Below, in pieces: positions 49,472 through 61,373 of a DNA stretch of 64,000 nt. Under the pieces are notes generated by a model. That model saw nothing but the letters and a program-made list of their open reading frames with translations, was not told the origin of the DNA and did no database searches. Source of the stretch: Pelomonas caseinilytica (GTDB lineage Bacteria; Pseudomonadota; Gammaproteobacteria; Burkholderiales; Burkholderiaceae_C); assembly GCF_021353235.1 (NCBI RefSeq), contig NZ_JAJTWT010000001.1:434001-498000 (forward strand), in the 5' to 3' direction. The first letter of the stretch is position 1. Each line of letters begins with the position of its first letter. Both the position numbers and the translations under genes were made by a program.

Positions 49472-50604
49472 TCAGCCTTGATGGCGAACAAGCCACCGCT
49501 CTTGGTCGCCACCAGGGCGGTATCGCCCAGCAGGGCGATGGTGACGACCTGGGAGCCGTCGGTGGGCAGGCGCGAACGGGTCTTGCCGGTGTCGCGGTCC
49601 AGCAGGTGGACTTGGCCCTCGTAGTCGCCGATCACGATCTGCTTGCCGGTCACGACCGGGGCCGACAGCTTGCGGTGCTGGAACTGGTCGGCCGACCAGG
49701 CGAGGTCGCCGTTGGCGAGCTTCCAGGCGGACAGGCGGTCGGAGGCATCGCCTGCGACGACGACCTGGTCGTCCGCCCCGATGCCATTGGTGCCGCCGAC
49801 GACACGGTTCCACAGTGCGCTGCCGCGCTCGGCGTTCACGCAGCCGACCGACGATTGAAAGGCGCGGGCGCAGATGAGGTCGCCCTGGCGCACCGCGGGC
49901 CCGACGAGATCGGCCAGGCGCTCGACCTCGTTGGTGCCGCGCGGCGTGGCCACGCTGGCCTCCCAGCGCAATTGGCCCTTGAGCGGATCGACGCCGGCCA
50001 GGCGCGGCCCCTGCCCCACCACCAGGGTGTCCTTGTAGGCCAGCAGCACGCCGGCCTTGGCCAGGGTCAGCGGCTCGCCGGGGCGCTTGAGCTCCCAGAT
50101 CTTGCGGCCGTCCAGCGCATCGAAGGCGAGCACCTGGCGGTCCAGCGTCAGCGCGAAGACGCGTTCGCCCGCGACCAGAGGCGCCGCGATGACGGGCGTC
50201 GGGAGGGTCTTCTTCCAGGCCATGCGGCCGGCGTCCAGCACGATCAGCTCGTTGTCGCGGCTGACCACGGCGGCGAAGCGGCCGTCGCTGCCCACGCCTG
50301 CGGCCAGCTTGCTGCCGGCGTCGCCGCGCCACAGTTCGCGCCCATCGGTCGCGGCCAGCGCGCGCACGCTGCCGTCGCTGCTCGCCACGACGAAGCGGTC
50401 ATCCGGCGTCGCGATGCTGAGCGGGAAGTTGACGTTGTCGCCCTTGGCGCTCCAGAGCACGCGCCCGCTGGCCGGGCCGCTGAGGGTTTCAAGGGGGGCG
50501 GGCTTGTTCTTGTCGTCGCCGAACCAGGAGTTCCAGACGGAACAGCCGGACAGCGAGGAGGCCAGCACGGCGGCCAGCAGCGAGGTCAGGACGGCGCGCT
50601 TCAT
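49468..50604 (-). CDS. bamB: Outer-membrane assembly lipoprotein BamB
   Basis: 378 aa. Lipobox LSGC (Cys21) after a signal peptide, then an eight-bladed beta-propeller of PQQ-like repeats ([36 protein letters not shown]-like [31 protein letters not shown]). It binds BamA. It is coupled by 4-nt overlaps both to the yfgM-like gene upstream and to der downstream. Confidence 0.96.
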   Translation of the reverse strand: MKRAVLTSLLAAVLASSLSGCSVWNSWFGDDKNKPAPLETLSGPASGRVLWSAKGDNVNFPLSIATPDDRFVVASSDGSVRALAATDGRELWRGDAGSKLAAGVGSDGRFAAVVSRDNELIVLDAGRMAWKKTLPTPVIAAPLVAGERVFALTLDRQVLAFDALDGRKIWELKRPGEPLTLAKAGVLLAYKDTLVVGQGPRLAGVDPLKGQLRWEASVATPRGTNEVERLADLVGPAVRQGDLICARAFQSSVGCVNAERGSALWNRVVGGTNGIGADDQVVVAGDASDRLSAWKLANGDLAWSADQFQHRKLSAPVVTGKQIVIGDYEGQVHLLDRDTGKTRSRLPTDGSQVVTIALLGDTALVATKSGGLFAIKAE

Positions 50605-51278
50605 TGCACGGCTCCGGCGTTGGGCGCGGCTTCGACGACGGTCGGGACGCCCAGCGTCGCGAGCTTGGCTTCGACGATGCGGCGGTAGTCCTGGGTCTTG
50701 TCGATGGCGGCCAGGGCCTTCTGGTACTCGGCCTTGGCGGCGTCGTGCTTGCCCTGCAGCAGCAGGGCATCGCCGCGGCGGTCGGCCACGAGGCCGGCGA
50801 ACTCGGGGGACTTGACGGCGTCCAGCGTCTTGGCCGCGTCGTCGTAGGCCTTGGCGTCGAGCTGCAGGCCGGCCAGGCGCAGCCGGGCCAGGTCGCGGTA
50901 GGCCGGCTCGGAGCCCTGCTCGGCCACCCAGGCCAGGCTCTGGCGGGCCTCGTCGGCCTTGCCCTTGTCGAGTTGCAGGCGAGCCACCTCCAGGCCAGCC
51001 TGGGCCGCGTAGCCGGTGCCCGGATAGCGGGCCTTGAGGTCGCCTGCCGCGGCGGCGGCCTTGTCGGCATCCTGCGCCGTGGCGGCCCGTTGGAACTCGT
51101 CATACATGGCGCCGGCCTTGGCGGCCTGGTCGCGCTGGTACCAGTTCCAGCCCTGCCAGCCGGCATAGGCGGCCAGGGCGGCGGTCAGCACCCACGTGAT
51201 GAGGTTGCCCCAGCGCTTCCAGAACGCTTTGACTTGTTCGAGTTGTTCTTGTTCTTCGAGGTCGAGATGCGATGCCAT
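50601..51278 (-). CDS. YfgM-like tetratricopeptide protein
   Basis: 225 aa. A cytosolic start (ASHLDLEEQEQLEQVKAFWKR) is followed by one membrane helix (NLITWVLTAALAAYAGWQGW) and then helical TPR-like repeats in the periplasm (for example VADRRGDALLLQGKHDAAKAEYQKAL, split). YfgM in E. coli links the SecYEG translocon to periplasmic chaperones. It lies between hisS and bamB, the conserved position. Confidence 0.9.
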   Translation of the reverse strand: MASHLDLEEQEQLEQVKAFWKRWGNLITWVLTAALAAYAGWQGWNWYQRDQAAKAGAMYDEFQRAATAQDADKAAAAAGDLKARYPGTGYAAQAGLEVARLQLDKGKADEARQSLAWVAEQGSEPAYRDLARLRLAGLQLDAKAYDDAAKTLDAVKSPEFAGLVADRRGDALLLQGKHDAAKAEYQKALAAIDKTQDYRRIVEAKLATLGVPTVVEAAPNAGAVQ

Positions 51279-51313
51279 GAGGGGAATACAGCGTGTGCGG
51301 GCAGGGCCCGGGA

Positions 51314-52621
51314 TTATGCGGTGCGGAGTTTGTCGGCCAGGGCGACGGTCGAGTACGCCGGCATGAAGACCTGTTCGCCCGCCTCGCGCAGGGGCTTGAC
51401 GCCCACCTCCCCGCGGGCCAGTTCGTCGGCACCGAAGACCAGCGCGAAGCGGGCGCCCGAGGCGTCGGCCTTCTTGAACTGGGACTTGAACGAGCCGCCG
51501 CCGGCGTGCATCTGCACGGCGATACCGGCGGCGCGCAGGGCTTCCAGCACCGGCAGGATGCGCGGCAGGTCGGCCGGCTCGGGCACGACGGCATAGGCGT
51601 CAGGCGCGGCGGCGGGTTGCCGCAGGGTCAGCGTCTCCAGCAGCAGCAGCAGGCGCTCCAGGCCCATGCCGAAACCCACGGCCGGCGTGGGCTTGCCGCC
51701 CAGCTGCTCGACGAGGCCGTCGTAGCGCCCGCCGGCACAGACCGTGCCTTGCGCGCCCAGCTTGTCGGTCACCCATTCGAAGACGGTGAGGTTGTAGTAG
51801 TCCAGGCCGCGCACCAGGCGCGGGTTGATGCGGTAGGCCAGGCCCACGGCATCCAGCAGCGCCTTCACCCCGTTGAAGTGGGCCAGCGACGCTTCACCGA
51901 GGAAGTCGAGCAGCTTCGGCGCGCCTTCGGCCATGGCCTGCATCGCGGGGTTCTTGGTGTCCAGCACGCGCAGCGGGTTGCTGTACATGCGGGCCCTGGC
52001 CTCTTCGTCCAGCACGTCCCTGTGCTGCTCGAGATGGGCGACCAGCGCCTCGCGGTGGGCGCGGCGTTCATCGGGCTGGCCCAGGCAGTTGATCTCCAGC
52101 GTGACGTCCTCGCCCTCCTTCAGGCCCAGCTCGCGCCACAGCGTGCGGGCCAGCAGGATGACTTCGGCATCGACGTCGGGGCCGGCGAAGCCCAGGGCCT
52201 CGATCCCCATCTGGTGGAACTGACGGTAGCGGCCCTTCTGCGGCTTCTCGCGCCGGAACATCGGGCCGATGTAGTAAAGGCGGCGCGGGCTGTCGCGCAG
52301 GTAGCTGTGCTCGATCATGGCGCGCACCACGCCGGCCGTACCCTCGGGGCGCAACGCGAGGTGTTCGGCCTGGCCGTGCTTGTCGGCGCGGTCTTCGAAG
52401 GCGTACATCTCCTTCTCGACGATGTCCGTCACCTCGCCGATGCCGCGCACGAACAGGGCCGTCGGCTCGACGATGGGCACGCGGACATTGGCGTAGCCAT
52501 AGCGCGCCAGCACGCCGCGCATGGTGGCCTCCAGGGACTCCCAGCGCGCCGACTCGGGCGGCAGGATGTCGTTCATGCCCTTCACCGCCTGCAGCGGCTG
52601 GACTTTCTTGTTGTCGGTCAT
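51314..52621 (-). CDS. hisS: Histidyl-tRNA synthetase
   Basis: 435 aa. Class II motifs are [16 protein letters not shown], motif 2 [22 protein letters not shown], and motif 3 [16 protein letters not shown]. The HisRS-specific region [14 protein letters not shown] is present, and the C-terminal anticodon-binding domain starts near [15 protein letters not shown]. It charges tRNA-His. It overlaps ispG by 4 nt (ATGA). Confidence 0.98.
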   Translation of the reverse strand: MTDNKKVQPLQAVKGMNDILPPESARWESLEATMRGVLARYGYANVRVPIVEPTALFVRGIGEVTDIVEKEMYAFEDRADKHGQAEHLALRPEGTAGVVRAMIEHSYLRDSPRRLYYIGPMFRREKPQKGRYRQFHQMGIEALGFAGPDVDAEVILLARTLWRELGLKEGEDVTLEINCLGQPDERRAHREALVAHLEQHRDVLDEEARARMYSNPLRVLDTKNPAMQAMAEGAPKLLDFLGEASLAHFNGVKALLDAVGLAYRINPRLVRGLDYYNLTVFEWVTDKLGAQGTVCAGGRYDGLVEQLGGKPTPAVGFGMGLERLLLLLETLTLRQPAAAPDAYAVVPEPADLPRILPVLEALRAAGIAVQMHAGGGSFKSQFKKADASGARFALVFGADELARGEVGVKPLREAGEQVFMPAYSTVALADKLRTA

Positions 52622-53880
52622 GCGGAAGCAGTCGCGCCGAAGCGCTTTTCGATGTAGCTCTCGACCAGGGCGTGGAACTCCTGCGCGATGTTGTCGCCGC
52701 GCAAGGTCAGGGCCTTCTGGCCATCGATGAAGACGGGCGCCGCCGGCGCCTCGCCGGTGCCTGGCAGGCTGATGCCGATGTCGGCATGCTTGCTCTCGCC
52801 CGGGCCGTTGACGATGCAGCCCATGACGGCCACCTTCATCTCCTCGACGCCAGGGTACTTGCTGCGCCAGACCGGCATCTGCAGACGCAGGAAGTCGTCG
52901 ATCTGCTTGGCCAGCTCCTGGAAGGTGGTGCTGGTGGTGCGGCCGCAGCCCGGGCAGGCGGTGACGCTCGGGTTGAAGTGCCGCAGCCCCAGGGCCTGCA
53001 GGATCTCCAGCGCCACGACCACCTCCTGCGTGCGCGGCTCGCCCGGCTGGGGCGTGAGGCTGACGCGGATGGTGTCGCCGATGCCCTCCTGGGCCAGGAT
53101 GCCCAGCGCCACGCTGGAGGCCACCGTGCCCTTGGTGCCCATGCCGGCTTCGGTCAGGCCCAGGTGCAAGGCGTAGTCACTGCGGCGGGCCAGCTCGCGG
53201 TAGACCGAGATCAGGTCCTGCACGCCGCTGACCTTGCAGCTGATGATGATGTTGTCGGGGTTCATGCCCAGCTCGGTGGCGTAGGCCGCCGAGGTCAGCG
53301 CCGACTCGACGAGGGCCTGGTACATGACGGGCTTGGCGCCCCAGGGCTGGGCGCGGCGGGCGTTCTCGTCCATGAACTGGGCGAGCAGCTCCTGGTCGAG
53401 GCTGCCCCAGTTGACGCCGATGCGCACGACCTTGTCGTACTTGACGGCGGCCTCGATCATCTGCGCGAACTGGCGGTCCTTCTTCTCGCCCTTGCCGACG
53501 TTGCCGGGGTTGATGCGGTACTTGGACAGGGCTTGCGCCATGGCCGGGTGCTCGGTCAGCAGGCGGTGGCCGTTGTAGTGGAAGTCGCCCACCAGCGGCA
53601 CGTCGATGCCCATGCGGTCGAGCTGCTCGCGGATGTAGGGCACGGCCTCGGCGGCCTCGGGCGTGTTGACCGTGATGCGCACCAGCTCGGAGCCGGCGAT
53701 GGCCAGCTCCTTGACCTGGATGGCCGTGCCGACGGCATCGACCGTGTCGGTGTTGGTCATGGACTGCACGCGCACCGGGGCATCGCCACCGAGGGTCACG
53801 ACACGGCTGCCCCAGACGACGCGGGCCTGGCGGCTGCGGCGCGGCGCGGGGGCGGCCTCGGGAATCAGGGTTGCGCTCAT
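52618..53880 (-). CDS. ispG: (E)-4-hydroxy-3-methylbut-2-enyl-diphosphate synthase
   Basis: 420 aa from ATG 53880, 1-nt overlap with the rodZ stop (TGATG); the longer frame starts inside rod[22 protein letters not shown] begins the TIM barrel. The 4Fe-4S ligands are CPGCGRT and GCIVNGPGE at the C-terminal domain. It reduces MEcPP to HMBPP in the MEP pathway, the same pathway as dxr earlier in this window. The chain continues into hisS. Confidence 0.97.
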   Translation of the reverse strand: MSATLIPEAAPAPRRSRQARVVWGSRVVTLGGDAPVRVQSMTNTDTVDAVGTAIQVKELAIAGSELVRITVNTPEAAEAVPYIREQLDRMGIDVPLVGDFHYNGHRLLTEHPAMAQALSKYRINPGNVGKGEKKDRQFAQMIEAAVKYDKVVRIGVNWGSLDQELLAQFMDENARRAQPWGAKPVMYQALVESALTSAAYATELGMNPDNIIISCKVSGVQDLISVYRELARRSDYALHLGLTEAGMGTKGTVASSVALGILAQEGIGDTIRVSLTPQPGEPRTQEVVVALEILQALGLRHFNPSVTACPGCGRTTSTTFQELAKQIDDFLRLQMPVWRSKYPGVEEMKVAVMGCIVNGPGESKHADIGISLPGTGEAPAAPVFIDGQKALTLRGDNIAQEFHALVESYIEKRFGATASA

Positions 53881-54833
53881 CAATTCAACTCCAGACGGGC
53901 GACGTTGTTGCTTGCGCGGGCGGCCAGGTCGACCGGGGTACCGCGCCATTCGATCCGCGTGCCGCTGACGTTGCCGACGCGGACCTTGTAAGGCGGCGCA
54001 CCGCCGAACTCCTGCTGCTCGCCCGCACGCAGCACGCGGGACAACAGCACCTGGCCCTTGGCGTCGGCGACCTCGATCCAGGTCTCGGCCGTGGCCGTCA
54101 GGCGCAGGGCCTGGCCGGCCGGCACCGAGGCGGGCCGGGCCACGACGGGCGGCGGCGCCACGTCGCGCACCTGCAGCGGCGCGGATGCGACCGGCTCGGG
54201 CCGCGTGGCCGCCGGCGCGGGCGCGCTGGCCGGCGCTTCAGGCAAGACCGCCACGGCGGATGAAGCCGCGACAGACGCCGTCGTGGCCGGCGGCGCCGCG
54301 ACGAACTGCACCGGCGGCTCGCTGGCCGCCAGCGTGACGGCGACGGCCGACGCCGCCGGGGCGGGCGGCGTGGCGGCAGTGTCGCCCCGCTCGGGCAGCC
54401 AGCCCGCCGGAATCCAGTACACGGCCGCGGCTGCCGCCAGCAGCAGCAGCGGGCCCCAGACCACCGGCCGGGCCGCCAGGGCCAGCACGTCGGCATCCAT
54501 GGGGCCGCCGGCGCCGCGTTCGCGGAAGGGCTGGTTCAGGCCGGGCCGCATGTCGAACTCGCCGGCGCTCGAACGCGGCAGCAAGGCCAGCACGGGCGCC
54601 GGGTCGACCTTCAGCGCGCGGCACATGGCCGTGGCCAGTGCTCGGGCAAAGGTCGCGTCGGGCAGCTCGTCATAACGGTCGGCTTCCAGGGCCTCCAGCT
54701 TGGCCTGGGGCACCTTGAGCATGACGGCCAGGGCAGCGATGTGCAGGCCTCGCTGCTGGCGGGCGTTCCTCAGCCAGGCACCGGCGGAGGTGGCGCGGTT
54801 GTCGGAGGCTCGACCCTCGGGGATGGGTTCCAT
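53880..54833 (-). CDS. rodZ: RodZ-like cytoskeletal protein
   Basis: 317 aa. N-terminal HTH ([23 protein letters not shown], then [21 protein letters not shown]; about residues 17-85), which binds MreB in RodZ. A membrane helix spans about 122-142, followed by an Ala/Pro/Thr-rich stretch and a C-terminal DUF4115 domain ([26 protein letters not shown], split). It links MreB to the cell-shape machinery. It lies 33 bp after pilW, as in many proteobacteria. Confidence 0.92.
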   Translation of the reverse strand: MEPIPEGRASDNRATSAGAWLRNARQQRGLHIAALAVMLKVPQAKLEALEADRYDELPDATFARALATAMCRALKVDPAPVLALLPRSSAGEFDMRPGLNQPFRERGAGGPMDADVLALAARPVVWGPLLLLAAAAAVYWIPAGWLPERGDTAATPPAPAASAVAVTLAASEPPVQFVAAPPATTASVAASSAVAVLPEAPASAPAPAATRPEPVASAPLQVRDVAPPPVVARPASVPAGQALRLTATAETWIEVADAKGQVLLSRVLRAGEQQEFGGAPPYKVRVGNVSGTRIEWRGTPVDLAARASNNVARLELN

Positions 54834-54866
54834 CGTCTGTTGTTGTTGTCGCCGCGGCGGCGGCCT

Positions 54867-55652
54867 TCAGTCGTACCGGCCGGCGTCCAGCGCCTGGGTC
54901 TCGGGCGATTGGGGGTGCTTGCGGCGCAGTTGCAGGGCCAGGTCGTCGACATTGCCGGTGTTGCCCAGGCGCCGCTCGATGCGCAGTTGCAGCCACAGGC
55001 TCTGCGCGTTGACCTGCTCGGGCTGCTCGTTGACACGCTTGATGTAGAAGCGCGCCCGCTCCAGCTCGTTGTTGCGGTAGAGCACCTCGGACAGATTCAC
55101 CGCGATGGCGGGGTTGCCGGCATCGAGCTCGAAGGCGCGCGCCAGCGTCTTCTCGGCCACCAGCATGCGGCCCGAGCGGGCCTCGCAAACGCCCTTGGCC
55201 AGCAGGGTGCGGGCCGGTGCGCGGTAGGAGGGTTGGGCGATGGCCTGGTCGAACAGGGCATCGGCCGTCTGCCAACGCTGTTGCTGGCACATGAACCAGC
55301 CGTAGTTGTGCAGGGTGTCGGCGTCGTTGGGATAGACCGTCAGGGCGCGCCGGAAAGCCTCCTCGGCGAGCTGGTTGTCGCCCATGGCGGCGTAGACCAG
55401 GCCGCGCAGGTTGACGGCCTCGCGCATGTCGGGCTTGGCCTGCAGCGCGAGCTTGAGTTCGTCCAGCGCCGTGTTGAACTGGCCGCGCGAGAAATAGCCC
55501 TGCGCCAGCTCCAGGCGGATGCCGGCGCGACGGTCGGCGTCGGTCTGGTCGGACTCGGTCTTGATCTCGCGATCGGCCGGCGGGGCGGAGCCGGTCCCGG
55601 CGCAGGCGGCAAGCAGCGCGGAGACCAGGACGGGCAGCAGCAGTCGCTTCAT
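54867..55652 (-). CDS. pilW: Type IV pilus biogenesis lipoprotein PilW/PilF
   Basis: 261 aa from ATG 55652. Lipobox LAAC (Cys17) follows a signal peptide. The rest is TPR repeats: RLELAQGYFSRGQFNTALDEL, AVNLRGLVYAAMGDNQLAEEAF, TLHNYGWFMCQQQRWQTADALF and later ones. The family is the pilotin that puts the PilQ secretin in the outer membrane. It lies 20 bp after rlmN. No other pilus genes are in the window. Confidence 0.92.
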   Translation of the reverse strand: MKRLLLPVLVSALLAACAGTGSAPPADREIKTESDQTDADRRAGIRLELAQGYFSRGQFNTALDELKLALQAKPDMREAVNLRGLVYAAMGDNQLAEEAFRRALTVYPNDADTLHNYGWFMCQQQRWQTADALFDQAIAQPSYRAPARTLLAKGVCEARSGRMLVAEKTLARAFELDAGNPAIAVNLSEVLYRNNELERARFYIKRVNEQPEQVNAQSLWLQLRIERRLGNTGNVDDLALQLRRKHPQSPETQALDAGRYD

Positions 55653-55672
55653 CGAACCCTCGGAGGTGTGGA

Positions 55673-56782
<1,110 letters not shown>

Positions 56783-56823
56783 TTCAAGCTCCCGGGCCGG
56801 GGTCACCGACCCCGTTGGGGGGA

Positions 56824-57252
56824 TCAGCGACCGGCGTAGACGTTCATGCCGGGGAAGAAGAACGCCACCTCGACGGCGGCCGTCTCGGGCGCGTCGGAGC
56901 CGTGCACGGCGTTGGCGTCGATGCTGTCCGCGAAGTCGGCGCGGATGGTGCCCTTCTCGGCCTTCTTGGGGTCGGTGGCGCCCATCAGGTCACGGTTCTT
57001 CAGGATGGCGCCTTCGCCTTCCAGCACCTGGATCATCACCGGGCCGGAAATCATGAAGTTCACCAGGTCGTTGAAGAAGGGGCGGGCCTTGTGGACGGCG
57101 TAGAACTGCTCGGCCTCGCCGCGCGACAGGTGCACCATCTTGGCCGCCACGATCTTCAGGCCGGCGCCTTCGAAACGGGCGTAGATCTGGCCGATGACGT
57201 TCTTCGCCACGGCATCGGGCTTGATGATGGACAGGGTGCGTTCGATCGCCAT
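56824..57252 (-). CDS. ndk: Nucleoside diphosphate kinase
   Basis: 142 aa from ATG 57252 with AGGAG upstream; the ATG at 57291 is out of family. It has [50 protein letters not shown], and the catalytic His in [19 protein letters not shown]. It balances NTP pools. A strong hairpin lies between rluB and ndk, so ndk may have its own transcription. Confidence 0.98.
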   Translation of the reverse strand: MAIERTLSIIKPDAVAKNVIGQIYARFEGAGLKIVAAKMVHLSRGEAEQFYAVHKARPFFNDLVNFMISGPVMIQVLEGEGAILKNRDLMGATDPKKAEKGTIRADFADSIDANAVHGSDAPETAAVEVAFFFPGMNVYAGR

Positions 57253-57296
57253 GGTTTTCTCCTGATGGGGTGTATTGGACAAAGCCTGCAATTGTA

Positions 57297-57332
57297 GCCC
57301 TCCGGGATGACCCTAGCATCATCCCGGAGGGC
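57297..57332 (-). terminator. Strong hairpin between rluB and ndk
   Basis: GCCCTCCGGGATGA pairs perfectly with TCATCCCGGAGGGC (14 bp) around an 8-nt loop. It lies 14 nt after the rluB stop. The sequence after it on the minus strand is TACAATTGCAGG, without a real U-tract. It could be a terminator that needs help, or a stability element for the upstream mRNA. Confidence 0.5.
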
Positions 57333-57346
57333 CCTGGCGTGCAGAC

Positions 57347-59335
57347 TCAGCGGTGCCGGCCGCCGAAGCCGCCGCCCTTGCCCCCCTTGCCGCCACGCCC
57401 CCCCCCACCGCCGCCACCGCGGCGCAGGTAGGCGTCGCCGCCGATGTAGCCGACGGAGGTCTGCATGGGATCGGGCTCGCGCGGGCCGCCACCCTTGGGC
57501 TTGTTGCCGCCCTTGCCGCCCTGCGGACCGTGGCCGCTGCCGCCGGCGCCGAAGCCCTGCGGGAAGCCACGCTTGCCGCTGGTGGCGTGGCGGCGGTCGA
57601 AGGTCTGCTCCAGCGGGTTGACGTGGTGGGGGATGAAGTCGTCGTCGTCCTCGCCATACTCGTCGCCGCCACGGCGCTGGGCGCGCTCGTCACGCGGCGG
57701 GCGCGGCTGCTGGGGCTCCGGCGGCCGGCTGGGGCGCGGCCCGCTGCCGGCGGCGCGGTCGTCCGCCCGGCGCTTGTTGCGGTCCTTCTTGCCCTGCTGC
57801 TGGCCCTGCTGCGGCTGGCCGGTGTTGGACGTGTGGCCCGCCATGCGACGGATGACGCGCACGTCGTCGTCGCCCAGTTCGACCCAGACGCCGCGCTTGA
57901 GGCCACGCGGCAGTACGACGGTGCCGTAGCGGATGCGGATCAGCCGGCTGACGACCAGGCCCACCGCCTCGAAGAGCTTGCGCACCTCGCGGTTGCGGCC
58001 TTCGGTGATGACGACGCGGTACCAGCGGTTGGCGCCTTCACCGCCGCCGTCCTCGATGCTCTTGAACGAGGCCGTCTGCCCGTCGACGTTGACGCCCTCC
58101 AGCAAGCGCGCGCGCTGCTCGTCGGACAGCGCGCCCAGCACGCGGGCGGCGTACTCGCGCTCGATGCCGAAGCGCGGGTGCATCAGTTGGTTGGCCAGTT
58201 CGCCGGAGTTGGTGAACAGCAGCAGGCCCTCGGTATTGATGTCGAGGCGACCGACCGACTGCCACTTCTGGCCCGGCACGCGCGGCAGCGTGCGGAAGAC
58301 CGTCGGGCGGCCCTCGGGGTCGTTGAAGGTGGAGACTTCGCCGGTGGGTTTGTGATAGGCCAGGATGCGCGGGTTGGGCGGCGAGATGCGCACGCGCACG
58401 TCCTTGCCATTGACGCGCACCCGGTCGCCGAAGGAGATGCGCTGGCCGACGTGGGCGACCTCACCGTTCACCTCGATCTTGCCCTCGGCGATCCACTCCT
58501 CGATGTCGCGGCGCGAGCCGATGCCCGACTGGGCCAGTACCTTCTGCAGCTTGGGCGCGTCGACGTCCGGGGCCAACACGCGCTTGCCCTCGCCTTCGGC
58601 AGCCGGCTCGCTGTCGCCTTGAACGTCGCCTTCGGCCTCGGGCCTGAGCGTCGGCAGTTCGCCAACCGGCCCCTCGGACTCGGCGTCCAGGGTGCCCGAC
58701 AGGACGTCGGCGAAGCGCGCCCCCGCGGCCTCGACGAGCTCCGGCGCCAGGGCCGGGCCGGCAGGCTCCGAGGCCGCCAGCCCCTGCTCCGTGGCCAGCC
58801 GCTCCGCCCTGTCCTTGCGATTGCGCCGACGGTTGCGGTTGCGACCGCCGCGCTCGCCACCCTCGCCGTCGTCACCTTCGTCGTCGCCGGCCTCGCTCCC
58901 CTCGTCCTCGTCCGCTCCTTCTCCGCGTGCCGCCACCACGGGCGCCGGCGTCTCATCGGCCAGGGTGAACAACGGCATGGGCGCGGGCGCCGGGGCCGCC
59001 ACGGGGGCGGGTGCCGGGGCCTCGGCAGCCGCCTCGGCACTCGTGGCAGCCGTCTTGCGCGGCGCCCGCTTGCGGGCCGGTGCTTCGGCCGGCGCAGCCT
59101 CGGCGGCCGCCTCAGGGGCCGCCTCGGCAGCGGCAGCGCCCTCCCCCGCATCGGCCTCGGCGGCCTTGCGGCGCGTGCGCTTCACCGGCGCCGCAGCAGG
59201 CTCGGCCTCGCCAGCGACGGGCGCGGCGGCCTCGGCAGCCGGCTTGGCCGTCGTGCGGCGCCGCTTGGGCGCAGCGGGCACCTCGCCTTCGGCGGCGGTG
59301 GGCAGGGGTTTGTCTTGGTCGGCGGCGTCGTTCAT
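57347..59335 (-). CDS. rluB: 23S rRNA pseudouridine synthase RluB with long disordered extensions
   Basis: 662 aa, more than twice E. coli RluB (291 aa). The catalytic core has an S4 domain ([21 protein letters not shown] from about residue 260) and [20 protein letters not shown] near 361 (catalytic Asp). The first about 255 residues are Ala/Glu/Pro-rich with basic repeats. The last about 155 are Gly/Arg/Gln-rich, ending in a [16 protein letters not shown] run. It modifies U2605 in 23S rRNA. Extensions are frequent in Burkholderiales but their role is unclear. It overlaps scpB by 4 nt. Confidence 0.93.
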   Translation of the reverse strand: MNDAADQDKPLPTAAEGEVPAAPKRRRTTAKPAAEAAAPVAGEAEPAAAPVKRTRRKAAEADAGEGAAAAEAAPEAAAEAAPAEAPARKRAPRKTAATSAEAAAEAPAPAPVAAPAPAPMPLFTLADETPAPVVAARGEGADEDEGSEAGDDEGDDGEGGERGGRNRNRRRNRKDRAERLATEQGLAASEPAGPALAPELVEAAGARFADVLSGTLDAESEGPVGELPTLRPEAEGDVQGDSEPAAEGEGKRVLAPDVDAPKLQKVLAQSGIGSRRDIEEWIAEGKIEVNGEVAHVGQRISFGDRVRVNGKDVRVRISPPNPRILAYHKPTGEVSTFNDPEGRPTVFRTLPRVPGQKWQSVGRLDINTEGLLLFTNSGELANQLMHPRFGIEREYAARVLGALSDEQRARLLEGVNVDGQTASFKSIEDGGGEGANRWYRVVITEGRNREVRKLFEAVGLVVSRLIRIRYGTVVLPRGLKRGVWVELGDDDVRVIRRMAGHTSNTGQPQQGQQQGKKDRNKRRADDRAAGSGPRPSRPPEPQQPRPPRDERAQRRGGDEYGEDDDDFIPHHVNPLEQTFDRRHATSGKRGFPQGFGAGGSGHGPQGGKGGNKPKGGGPREPDPMQTSVGYIGGDAYLRRGGGGGGGRGGKGGKGGGFGGRHR

Positions 59336-60081
59336 GCGGATTCGGGTTGGGGTTGCGGGGGCGGGTCGTTGGGGTCGGGATCGGGGATGGGGGGCGTGCC
59401 GTCCTCGCCGAGCAGGCTCTGCGTCGGGATGGGCTGAACCGGGGCCTCGTCGGCCACAGGCTCTGCCACCGACTCGGCTGGAACCTCGGCAGCCGCGGGC
59501 TGGTCGGCCAAGGCCTCCTCCGGCGCGTCCAGCAACTGGCCTTGCAGGGCTTCGAAGGCCGGCGGTTCGCTGCCGACGTCCAGGGCCGGCAGCTGTTCGA
59601 GGCTGGCCAGGCCCAGGTCGTCGAGGAAGGCCTTGGTGGTCGCGTACAGGGCCGGGCGGCCGGGCGTCTCGCGGTGGCCGATGGCTTCGATCCAGCCGCG
59701 GTCTTCCAGTTGCTTGATGATCTGGCTGGCGACGACGACGCCACGGATGTCCTCGATGTCGCCGCGCGTGACCGGCTGCCGGTAGGCAATGATGGCCAGC
59801 GTCTCGAGCACGGCGCGCGAGTAGCGCGGCGGCTTTTCGGGGTGCAGGCGGTCCAGGTATTCGCGCAGCTCCGGCCGGCTCTGGAAACGCCAGCCCGAGG
59901 CGAGCGCCACCAGCTCCACGCCCTTGCCTTCCCAGTCACGGGTCAGTTCGTCGAGCAGATTGCGCACGCTGTCCGCGCCGAGTTCGTCGGCGAACAGGCT
60001 GCGCATCTCGCGCAACGTCAGCGGCTGCGAGGCACAGATCAGCGCGGTTTCGAGGACGCGCTTGGCATCCTGGGTATTCAT
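59332..60081 (-). CDS. scpB: Segregation and condensation protein ScpB
   Basis: 249 aa. Two winged-helix domains: first [23 protein letters not shown], second [27 protein letters not shown] (split) and [20 protein letters not shown]. The last about 70 residues are Pro/Glu-rich and low complexity. It works with ScpA and SMC in chromosome folding. scpA is not in this window. It is coupled to rluB by a 4-nt overlap. Confidence 0.95.
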   Translation of the reverse strand: MNTQDAKRVLETALICASQPLTLREMRSLFADELGADSVRNLLDELTRDWEGKGVELVALASGWRFQSRPELREYLDRLHPEKPPRYSRAVLETLAIIAYRQPVTRGDIEDIRGVVVASQIIKQLEDRGWIEAIGHRETPGRPALYATTKAFLDDLGLASLEQLPALDVGSEPPAFEALQGQLLDAPEEALADQPAAAEVPAESVAEPVADEAPVQPIPTQSLLGEDGTPPIPDPDPNDPPPQPQPESA

Positions 60082-60323
60082 GAACTCAACTTCGCACCCT
60101 CAATGGGGAGAGCTCTGGCGTTGGCCCCGGGCCGGACGCTGATCGAAGCGTTCGTCGGGCGGCGGGGCGGGTCTGGCACCGGGCGCAGCCCTGGCCTTCA
60201 ATCGGCGGGGCGCACCACGAGATGGTTGGCGGCTTCCGGGGTTGGACTGCGATCCCGCGAGGGGCTGCATCCACTTCGGGCAGCAGCGCTTGGGCACGAC
60301 AACCGGAGGGCATTGTAGCCACG
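60082..60323. promoter_or_regulatory. 242-bp region upstream of scpB, no gene seen
   Basis: GC-rich gap between the scpB start and the rluD stop. Overlapping short frames have no family content. It should contain the promoter of scpB-rluB, but no clear -35/-10 pair stands out. Confidence 0.3.
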
Positions 60324-61331
60324 TCAGCGCGGCAGCTCCGCCGCGCCGATGGCGGCCCATGCGGCAGCCAGGTCACCCGGCAGCGGCGCCACCAGCGACA
60401 GCGCTTCGCCGGTGGCCGGATGCCGGAACGACAGGCGGGCCGCGTGCAGGGCCTGGCGCGTCAGGCCCAGGGCCGCGGCGCCGCCGTAGAGGGCGTCGGC
60501 CACGAGGGGGTGGCCGGCATGCGCGAGGTGGACGCGGATCTGGTGGGTGCGGCCCGTGTGCAGCACGCAATGCACCGCGCTGACCGGCCGCCCGGCGGCC
60601 TCGCCCACCCCGAGGGGAAAGACGTCCGTGCGGGCCGCCTTGCCCAGGCCTGCGGGCGCCACGGCCATCTTCACGCGGGAGACCGGGTCGCGCCGCAGCG
60701 GCTGCTCGACGACGAAGGCCGCGTCGATGCGGCCGTGGGCCAGCGCCAGGTACTCGCGGTGCACCTCGCGGGCAGCGATGAGGCGGGTCAGCGCCGTCAC
60801 CGCCTCCAGCGTCTTGCCGACGACCATCAGGCCGCTGGTGTCCTTGTCCAGCCGGTGCACGATGCCGGCCCGCGGCAGCGTCGCCGCCGCGGCGTGGTGG
60901 GCGAGCAGCCCGTTCATCAGCGTGCCCGACCAGTTGCCCGCCGCGGGGTGGACAACGAGGCCGGCCGGCTTGTCGACGACGAGCAGGTGTTCGTCCTCGA
61001 AGACGATGGGCAGGGCCATGGCCTCGGCGCGGAAGGCGCGGCTCTCGTCGGTGGGCAGCAGGGTGACCTCGACACGCTGGCCGGCGCGCAGCTTGTGGGC
61101 GGCCTTGGTGACGGCGCGGCCGTCGACGAGGACACAGCCCCGCTCGACCAGGGACTGCAGGTGGTTGCGCGAGAACTCCGGCGCGCGGCCCGTCAGCCAG
61201 CGGTCCAGGCGTTCGCCATGGCCGTCGGCCTCCACCCGTGCCTCGCGGCGTTCGGGTGCCTCGTCGGCCGCGGCATCGCCCGCCTCGTCTTCCGGGTCAT
61301 CCAGCCCCCCCGCCCTATACTTCGCGCCCAT
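60324..61331 (-). CDS. rluD: 23S rRNA pseudouridine synthase RluD
   Basis: 335 aa. An acidic N-terminal extension (about 40 residues) is followed by an S4 domain (RLDRWLTGRAPEFSRNHLQSLVE) and the catalytic domain with RAGIVHRLDKDTSGLMVVGK near residue 155-175 (catalytic Asp in HRLDKDTSG). It also has HCVLHTGRTHQIRVHLAHAGHPL. It modifies three U residues in helix 69 of 23S rRNA. It is divergent from bamD, with only 42 bp between starts, a conserved arrangement. Confidence 0.96.
   Translation of the reverse strand: MGAKYRAGGLDDPEDEAGDAAADEAPERREARVEADGHGERLDRWLTGRAPEFSRNHLQSLVERGCVLVDGRAVTKAAHKLRAGQRVEVTLLPTDESRAFRAEAMALPIVFEDEHLLVVDKPAGLVVHPAAGNWSGTLMNGLLAHHAAAATLPRAGIVHRLDKDTSGLMVVGKTLEAVTALTRLIAAREVHREYLALAHGRIDAAFVVEQPLRRDPVSRVKMAVAPAGLGKAARTDVFPLGVGEAAGRPVSAVHCVLHTGRTHQIRVHLAHAGHPLVADALYGGAAALGLTRQALHAARLSFRHPATGEALSLVAPLPGDLAAAWAAIGAAELPR
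61316..61321 (+). promoter_or_regulatory. Possible -10 of bamD
   Basis: TATACT (5/6) lies 52 nt upstream of the bamD ATG, inside the first codons of the divergent rluD. With a 16-nt spacer, GGGTCA (61294-61299) is a weak -35 (3/6). Confidence 0.3.
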
Positions 61332-61373
61332 TGTTCAGTGTGACAGGGCCGGCGCAGCCACCCCGATTCAGAC

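Noticed and set aside
57353-59437. 694-codon plus-strand frame opposite rluB
   Set aside because: Mirror of rluB's low-complexity tails; composition bias only.
60086-60376. Short minus-strand frames between rluD and scpB
   Set aside because: Overlap the rluD 3' end; no motif or ribosome-binding site.
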